From positions 62,001 to 126,000 of the forward strand of contig NZ_JAUXOD010000051.1 of the NCBI RefSeq assembly GCF_030682515.1: 64,000 bases of DNA, read 5' to 3'. Numbering within the stretch: position 1 is the first letter of the stretch; each line of letters begins with the position of its first letter. Below, one piece after another: positions 58,556 to 64,000 of the stretch. Source of the DNA: Hoeflea sp. GTDB lineage: Bacteria; Pseudomonadota; Alphaproteobacteria; Rhizobiales; Rhizobiaceae. Position numbers and translations under genes: made by a program. The notes under the pieces were generated by a model, which had not been told where the DNA came from, made no database searches, and was given only the letters and a program-made list of their open reading frames with translations.

Positions 58556-60106
58556 TCAGGCCTCGCCGTAGCCGCCGCCGCCGGGCGTGATCATGAACAC
58601 CTCGTCGTCGGGGTTCATCTCGCGCTTGCGGGTGTCGACCACATCCAGGCCATTGATCTGGAATGTCCCCTTGGCACCGTCGCCGCCGCCGAAAATGCCT
58701 TCGGGCCCATAGGCGAGCCGGCTCGGAATTGTGTTGAGCAGCCAGCGCGAGTTGGTGCGCATGCGGTAGCCGATGCGCTGGCCGTCGCCGCCGGGCTGGC
58801 GGCCGGCGCCGCCGGTGCCGCGCTCGAGCTCCTTGCAGGTGAACGCGATCGGGTAGGACGCCTCCAGCACCTCGACGGGCACCGCGGAGACGCCGGTGGG
58901 ATAGCAGATCGCCGACAGGCCCGGCTTGTGGGCGCGCGCACCCATGCCGCCCGAATAGTTGAACATGGAGCTGGTGAAGGGCTTGCCTTGCGCGTCCTTG
59001 CCCTGGATCTGGATGGTCCAGACGGCGCCCGAGCCTTCGGCAACGACAGCATCGGGCAGGATCTGGGCCAGCGCCTTCAGGATCGGGAACGGCACATACA
59101 TGCCGACCACGTGGCGGGCATTGACCGGCGAGGGATAGCGCGCATTGACCACGCAGTGCTCGGGCAGCCTGATCTTGATCGGCGCCAGCGAGCCCGCATT
59201 GTTGGGCAGGTCGGGGTTGAGCGTCGAGCGGATGGCGAAGGTGGCGTAGGCGTGGGTGTAGGCGGGCACCACGTTGATGCCCATGGCGCTCGGACCGGAC
59301 GAGCCCTCGAAATCGATGGTGATCTCGCCCTTTTCTGGGTCCACGGTCACGGCGGTCTTGAGGTCGATCACCTCGCCGCCCGGCACGTCGAATTTCGAGG
59401 CTCCGTGCCAGGTGCCGGCGGGCAGTTTCGAGATGGCGTCGCGGGTGGCCTTTTCCGAGCGGGAGATGATTTCCTCCGACAGGGTGGAGATGTCATCGAG
59501 CCCGTAGCGGTCGCAGAGCGCGTTCAGTCGCTCGGAGGCGATCATGCCGCTCGAGACCTGGGCGCCGAGATCGCCCATCAGCGCATCGGGCGTGCGCACA
59601 TTGCGCTTGATGATGGAAAACAGCGTCTCGTTGGGCCGGCCCTCCTCGTAGAGCTTCATCACCGGGATCCAGAGACCCTCCTCGTGGATGTCGCGCGCGC
59701 CCGAGCCGATGCCGTAGCCGCCGATGTCGGAGTGGTGAATGGTCGAGCCGGCATAGGCGATGATCCGTCCGTTGCGGAAGATCGGCGAGATGATGGTGAT
59801 GTCGAAGAAGTGGCCGGCCGACATCCAGGGATCATTGGTGATCAGCACGTCGCCGGGGCGGAGCTTGTCCATGTCGGTGTGGGCGAGCAGGTTGCGCGCG
59901 GCCGCCGCCAGCGAGTTGATGTGGCCGGGCGTGCCGGTGACCGCCTGGGCGACCATGCGGGCGTTCTCGTCAAACAGGCCGTTGGCGAGGTCGCCCGCCT
60001 CGCGCACGATCGGGCTGAAGGCGATGCGCTGCAGCGCGCGGGCCTGCTCGGAGACGATACCGATGAGATTGCTCCACAGGATCTGAAGTTCGACGCCGTC
60101 CATCAT
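58556..60106 (-). CDS. hyuB: Hydantoinase B/oxoprolinase-family subunit
   Basis: The 516-residue protein has the HyuB hallmarks FSPIVREAGDLANGLFDENA, ITNDPWMSAGHFFDITIISP and the C-terminal GGDGAKGTFQINGL and FMITPGGGGYGEA. HyuA-HyuB pairs hydrolyse cyclic amides such as N-methylhydantoin, 5-oxoproline or related ureides with ATP, while paralogues act as acetone or acetophenone carboxylases. The substrate cannot be told here. It starts with ATG that overlaps the hyuA stop by four bases. Confidence 0.9.
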   Translation of the reverse strand: MMDGVELQILWSNLIGIVSEQARALQRIAFSPIVREAGDLANGLFDENARMVAQAVTGTPGHINSLAAAARNLLAHTDMDKLRPGDVLITNDPWMSAGHFFDITIISPIFRNGRIIAYAGSTIHHSDIGGYGIGSGARDIHEEGLWIPVMKLYEEGRPNETLFSIIKRNVRTPDALMGDLGAQVSSGMIASERLNALCDRYGLDDISTLSEEIISRSEKATRDAISKLPAGTWHGASKFDVPGGEVIDLKTAVTVDPEKGEITIDFEGSSGPSAMGINVVPAYTHAYATFAIRSTLNPDLPNNAGSLAPIKIRLPEHCVVNARYPSPVNARHVVGMYVPFPILKALAQILPDAVVAEGSGAVWTIQIQGKDAQGKPFTSSMFNYSGGMGARAHKPGLSAICYPTGVSAVPVEVLEASYPIAFTCKELERGTGGAGRQPGGDGQRIGYRMRTNSRWLLNTIPSRLAYGPEGIFGGGDGAKGTFQINGLDVVDTRKREMNPDDEVFMITPGGGGYGEA

Positions 60107-62181
60107 GAGGCTCCCTTTGTCTTTTCGGCAACGATGCTGCCGCTCGCATGCAGGGTCGCGACCCAGTTTTCGAGAATGAAGATTGTTGTTTCGCGTTCCT
60201 CGATGATCACCGGGCCGGCGATGACATCGTCCGCCGTGATCATGGAGCGCTGGTGAACCTCAACCTGCCGGGGCTTGCCATGGAGGAAGACGGTGCGGCT
60301 TTCAGCCTTGCGCCCGGCCCCGTGGATCGCCTGGCGGGCGGCCGGCCTGTCGATCTGGGTGCCACTGGCGGTCACCAGCCAGTTGACGATCTCGATGCCC
60401 ATGCCGGAGAGCTTGAGGCCGTACTGACGGTGATATTCGGTCTCGAACAGCGCCTCGATGCGCCCGGTGTCGCGCGAGGCGATCACATCGGCAGGCAGGT
60501 TGATGCGGACCTCGGACTGCTGGCCGGAATAGCGCATCTCCACCGCATGGGCGAAGCGGGCAACGCTGTCGGGGATGCCGGCTTCGCTGAGCGCGTCGCC
60601 GCCTTCCTTCGTCATGCTTTGGAGAACCGCGTCGACCGCGGCCCAGTCGAGATCGGCAAGCGGCGAGACCAGGCTGCGGACCAGGTCGATCTGCGCCGGC
60701 GTCACCAGGGTTCCGAAGGCCGAGAGGACGCTGGCGAGCGGCGGGTAGATGACCTTGGTGCTTTCCGTGAGTTCGGCCACCATGCAGGCATGCACCGGGC
60801 CGGCGCCGCCGAAGGCGAGCAGCGGCAGGCCGCGATAATCGATGCCACGCTCGGTGGCGTGCGTCCGTGTCGCCGCCGCCATCTGCTCGCAGACGACTTC
60901 GAACACGCCCCAGGCAGCCTGGGAGCGGGAAATGCCGAGCCTGGCGCCGAGCTCGTCGAGCGCCTTTTCAGCCGCCGCGGTGTCGAGCTGCATGTCGCCG
61001 CCGAGGAACCGCTTGGGATCGAGGATGCCCAGCACCACGTCGGCGTCGGTGACGCAGGCTTCAACGCCGCCGCGGCCGTAGCAGGCGGGTCCGGGCATGG
61101 AGCCCGCGCTTTCGGGGCCGATCTTCAAGAGGCCCAGATCGTCGACAGAGGCGATCGAGCCACCGCCGGCGCCGATCTCGATCATGTCGATCGACGGCAC
61201 GGTGATCGGCATGCCGCTGCCCGGCTTGAACCGGTAGCGCCGGTCGACCTCGAAAGTTCCGGTGACCAGCGGCTCGTGGCCCTGGACCATGCAAGCCTTG
61301 GCGGTGGTGCCGCCCATGTCGAAGGAAATCAGATCGGCAATGCCGAAGATGCGGGAGAAGTAGCAGGCCACCAGCGCGCCGGCGGCGGGACCGGATTCGA
61401 TCATGCGGACTGGAATGGTGCTCGCCCGTTCAGCGCCGATGACGCCGCCGTTGGACAGCATGATCAGCGGCTGCTGGGAGAAACCGCGGGTCTTGAGCTC
61501 GGTGATCAGCGCCGAGAGATAAGGCCGCGTGATCGGCACCGTGTAGGCGTTGATCGCCACGGTCGAGGCGCGGAGATACTCGCGCATCTGCGGCGCAATC
61601 ACGCTCGACAGCGAGACATAGAGATCGGGCGCTTCCTCTGTGAAGATCCGCCGGACCTCCTCCTCGTTGGCGCCGTTGCGATAGGAATTGAGAAAGCAGA
61701 CGGCGACCGAGACAATGCCCATCTCACGGCACCTAGCGATGATGTCGAGGATCTCGGCGCGGTCGACCCTGGTTCCCACACTGGCGTCGGCGAAGGTGCG
61801 TTCGCGCACGGTGAAGGTGCGCTCCATGGGGATCAGCGGTTCGGCGAACTCGATCTGCGGGTCGTACATGTCATAGCGGTGCTCCTCGCGGATATAGAGC
61901 ACGTCGCGGAAGCCTTCGGTGAGCAACAGCGCCACCGGCGGGCCCTTGCGCTCGATCAGCGCGTTGGTGACCACGGTGGTGGCATGGACGATGACATCAT
62001 CGACATCGCCGGGGGCGATGCCCGCCTTGCCCAGCACCAGATCCACGCCCCGGAAGAACCCCTCCAGCAGGTTGTCGTGGGTGGTCAGGGTCTTGTCGAC
62101 ATAGCTCTGGCCGTCGGAGGCCAGAAGGACGGCGTCGGTGAAGGTGCCGCCAATGTCGATGGCGAGTGAATAGCGTGTCAT
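60103..62181 (-). CDS. hyuA: Hydantoinase A/oxoprolinase-family ATPase subunit
   Basis: The 692-residue subunit of the HyuA/acetone carboxylase superfamily has an ASKHA-like nucleotide fold: AIDIGGTFTDAVLL at the start, ISFDMGGTTAKACMV for phosphate binding, and LLAFGGAGPVHACMVAEL. VIVHATTVVTNALIERKGPP is the family-specific segment. It provides ATP-driven activation for ring opening together with HyuB. Start is the ATG complementary to 62179-62181, with GGAG upstream, overlapping the iclR stop by four bases. Confidence 0.92.
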   Translation of the reverse strand: MTRYSLAIDIGGTFTDAVLLASDGQSYVDKTLTTHDNLLEGFFRGVDLVLGKAGIAPGDVDDVIVHATTVVTNALIERKGPPVALLLTEGFRDVLYIREEHRYDMYDPQIEFAEPLIPMERTFTVRERTFADASVGTRVDRAEILDIIARCREMGIVSVAVCFLNSYRNGANEEEVRRIFTEEAPDLYVSLSSVIAPQMREYLRASTVAINAYTVPITRPYLSALITELKTRGFSQQPLIMLSNGGVIGAERASTIPVRMIESGPAAGALVACYFSRIFGIADLISFDMGGTTAKACMVQGHEPLVTGTFEVDRRYRFKPGSGMPITVPSIDMIEIGAGGGSIASVDDLGLLKIGPESAGSMPGPACYGRGGVEACVTDADVVLGILDPKRFLGGDMQLDTAAAEKALDELGARLGISRSQAAWGVFEVVCEQMAAATRTHATERGIDYRGLPLLAFGGAGPVHACMVAELTESTKVIYPPLASVLSAFGTLVTPAQIDLVRSLVSPLADLDWAAVDAVLQSMTKEGGDALSEAGIPDSVARFAHAVEMRYSGQQSEVRINLPADVIASRDTGRIEALFETEYHRQYGLKLSGMGIEIVNWLVTASGTQIDRPAARQAIHGAGRKAESRTVFLHGKPRQVEVHQRSMITADDVIAGPVIIEERETTIFILENWVATLHASGSIVAEKTKGAS

Positions 62182-62957
62182 GTCGGGTACTCCGTGCATC
62201 CCAGATCAATGGATATGGCGCGCGCCGCCTGCCTGACGGCGGCGCAAAGACTGGCGGGCGGCTCGGCGGGAATGTCCTGGACCGAGCCGGCGATGGTGAT
62301 GGTTGCGACGAACTTGTTCTCGAGATCGAAGATCGGCGCGGAAAGCGCGTTCAGCCCCCTCAGTGTCTCCTCCGGCGCGACAGCCCAGCCGGTCGTGGCG
62401 GCGCGGGCGATTTCGGCCTGCAGGCGGGCCGGGTCGAAGGGCTTGCCATTGGCGAGCGGCGGGTGGCTCGCGGAAAGCTCGGCGGACAGCAGGTTCGCAT
62501 CGCCGAAGGCGAGCGCGACCTTGCCCTGCGCCGAGGCATGAAAGGACAGAAGCGCGCCGGGCTTGGTGACGATCTGGACCGGGGAATCGACGCGCACGAT
62601 GTCGACCACGCGCATGCCGCTGTCCTCGGGAATGGAGAGCGTGCAGGTGAGCCCCGCCTTGTCGCGCAGCTGCACCATCACCGGCCGGGCGGTGCTGGTG
62701 AGTTGCGTGCCGTCGGCGATGGCCTGGCCGACATGGAACAGCTTGAGTGTGAGCCGGTAGCGTTCGGTCACCGGGTCCTGGCGGACATAGCCGATGTTGC
62801 ACAGCGTCTGCAGGTAGCGGTAGATCTTCGCCCGCGGCATGCCGAGGCGTCTCGCCAGATCGGTGATGCGCACGTCCTCGTTCATCGGGGCCATTTCCTC
62901 GATGATCTGGAAGGCGGCAATGGCCGAGTGGTTGTTGATCTTGCTTGTGTCCTTCAT
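62178..62957 (-). CDS. IclR family transcriptional regulator
   Basis: The 259-residue protein has an N-terminal winged helix (about residues 8-70: NHSAIAAFQIIEEMAP, DLARRLGMPRAKIYRYLQTL) followed by the IclR effector-binding domain starting near LKLFHVGQAIADG and containing LTCTLSIPED. IclR regulators bind small acids. It lies within the TRAP-hyuA-hyuB operon, so it likely controls the surrounding transport and hydrolase genes. It starts four bases after the TRAP gene. Confidence 0.92.
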   Translation of the reverse strand: MKDTSKINNHSAIAAFQIIEEMAPMNEDVRITDLARRLGMPRAKIYRYLQTLCNIGYVRQDPVTERYRLTLKLFHVGQAIADGTQLTSTARPVMVQLRDKAGLTCTLSIPEDSGMRVVDIVRVDSPVQIVTKPGALLSFHASAQGKVALAFGDANLLSAELSASHPPLANGKPFDPARLQAEIARAATTGWAVAPEETLRGLNALSAPIFDLENKFVATITIAGSVQDIPAEPPASLCAAVRQAARAISIDLGCTEYPT

Positions 62958-62961
62958 GGCA

Positions 62962-64000
62962 TTATCCCGGAAACAGGCCTGGAAGCGTCAGCGTCAGAGA
63001 CGGCACGAAGGCGACCAGGGCGAGGATGATGAGGGAGATCCCGATCATCGGCAGGATCGCGACGGCCACCTTTTCGAGTGGCGTCTTGCCGATGGCCGAG
63101 ACGATGAACAGGCACAGGCCCACCGGCGGCGTGATCATGCCGATCATCAGGTTGAGAACGACCATGACCCCGAACTGGACCCGGTCGATTCCCAGGAGCG
63201 GAAACATCTCGTTGAGGATCGGCATCACCAGAACCAGCGCCGCCAGCGGCTCGAGGAACAGGCCGAGGATCAGCAGCACCAGGTTCAGGAGCAGGATCAG
63301 CACGAAGGGCGAGGTGCTGATCTCGAGCATCTGGGCTGCGACTTCGCGCGGAATGTTCTCGATGCCGAGGATGAAGGAGGTCATGCTGGCCATGGCGACG
63401 ATCAGCATGACGCCCGCGGTCATGGTGGCCGCCTCGTAGAAGGACGTCACGATCTTCCTGGCATTGAGCGTGCGGTAGAGCAGCAGGCCCACGGCCAGCG
63501 CATAGACCACGGCGATGGCTGCGGCTTCGGTCGGGGTGAAGACCCCTGAGCGGATGCCGCCGACGATGATGACCGGCAGCAACAGCGCGGGCACCGCCTT
63601 GACCGCGAGCGGCCAGCGCTCCGCGGCGGGAATGGCAGCCGGCAGCGGGTGATCCTCGCGCCTGGCCTTGGCGAGCACATAGATGAGCAGGCCGCCGCAG
63701 AGCGCGAAGGCAGGGACGATGCCTGCCAGGAACAGATCGGCGATCGAGGTGCCGGTGAGCACGCCATAGAGAATGAGCGCGAGGGAGGGCGGAACCAGCG
63801 GGCCGAGGATGGAGCCGGCCGCAGTCAGCGCCGCGGCATATTCGGGCTTGTAGCCGTCGCGCTGCATCGCCGGGATCATGACGCTGCCGATCGCCGAGGC
63901 TTCTGCGGTGGCGGCCCCGCTCACGCCCGAGAACATCATGCTGGCGAGCACATTGACCGCCGCCAGGCCGCCGCGCACGCGGCCCACGAGCATCTGCGCG
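62962..64000 (-). CDS. dctM: TRAP transporter large permease (DctM-like), partial
   Basis: Only the C-terminal 345 or so residues are in the window; the N-terminus lies beyond the right edge. The visible part has many membrane helices, ending with IGISLIILALVAFVPSLTLT. Typical DctM features are NVLASMMFSGVSGAATAEAS, ILGPLVPPSLALILYGVLTG and GVFTPTEAAAIAVVYALAVG. It works with a small permease and a periplasmic binding protein, probably just outside the window, to import a carboxylate-type solute by a sodium gradient. It is first in line with iclR, hyuA and hyuB. Confidence 0.93.
   Translation of the reverse strand, partial: AQMLVGRVRGGLAAVNVLASMMFSGVSGAATAEASAIGSVMIPAMQRDGYKPEYAAALTAAGSILGPLVPPSLALILYGVLTGTSIADLFLAGIVPAFALCGGLLIYVLAKARREDHPLPAAIPAAERWPLAVKAVPALLLPVIIVGGIRSGVFTPTEAAAIAVVYALAVGLLLYRTLNARKIVTSFYEAATMTAGVMLIVAMASMTSFILGIENIPREVAAQMLEISTSPFVLILLLNLVLLILGLFLEPLAALVLVMPILNEMFPLLGIDRVQFGVMVVLNLMIGMITPPVGLCLFIVSAIGKTPLEKVAVAILPMIGISLIILALVAFVPSLTLTLPGLFPG

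Overview
The window is a GC-rich, gene-dense stretch of bacterial chromosome. BacA/SbmA, NnrU, a bdhA neighbourhood feeding into xdhAB, UgpBAEC, an Anbu cassette and a urease operon carrying HupE/UreJ together point to an alphaproteobacterium of the Hyphomicrobiales (Rhizobiales), probably a Rhizobiaceae/Hoeflea-like lineage. The genus is inference. I see no insertion sequence, prophage, CRISPR array or rRNA; one tRNA is present (tRNA-Arg, anticodon CCG, 56780-56856).

Layout. 1-1745: the 5' part of der, a TPR-like membrane protein and nnrU (minus strand). 2097-5848: a secreted polysaccharide deacetylase, BacA and an MFS transporter. 6038-12717: bdhA, a patatin-like protein and xdhABC, coupled by tiny overlaps. 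12702-19770: a GMC oxidoreductase, then a UgpBAEC-type ABC transporter with an endonuclease/exonuclease/phosphatase-fold enzyme coupled to its last gene. 20095-25187: urate and guanine breakdown (puuD, guaD; convergent puuE, uraD, allA, hiuH). 25283-27215: a divergent FAD oxidoreductase and MnmD pair that looks like a split MnmC, with start codons overlapping in one CATG. 27206-33944: a multi-PAS hybrid histidine kinase, a non-pyrrolysine MttB-family methyltransferase behind a strikingly structured leader, and an EamA permease. 34208-38134: the circularly permuted ATP-grasp / alpha-E / transglutaminase / Anbu cassette. 38152-47885: urease genes ureD-A-J-B-...-C-...-E-F-G, split by about 3.4 kb of unrelated genes between ureB and ureC. 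48058-56605: a frameshifted creatinase/M24-type gene, small envelope proteins, a mutarotase-like protein, an HI0933-family flavoprotein, an SDR and a GGDEF-EAL protein. 56915-64000: a minus-strand cluster of TRAP large permease (partial), IclR regulator, HyuA, HyuB and an acyl-CoA ligase.

The main theme is nitrogen scavenging from purines. Xanthine dehydrogenase makes urate, GuaD feeds guanine in as xanthine, PuuD-HiuH-UraD convert urate to allantoin, PuuE opens allantoin, AllA releases urea from ureidoglycolate, and urease 13 kb away can use the urea. Allantoate hydrolysis is the one step with no gene in the window. The least understood parts are the RNA-like nested dyads upstream of the mttB homologue (31294-31425), the Anbu/ATP-grasp cassette, and a long dyad between the divergent ugpB and puuD genes (19937-19984).
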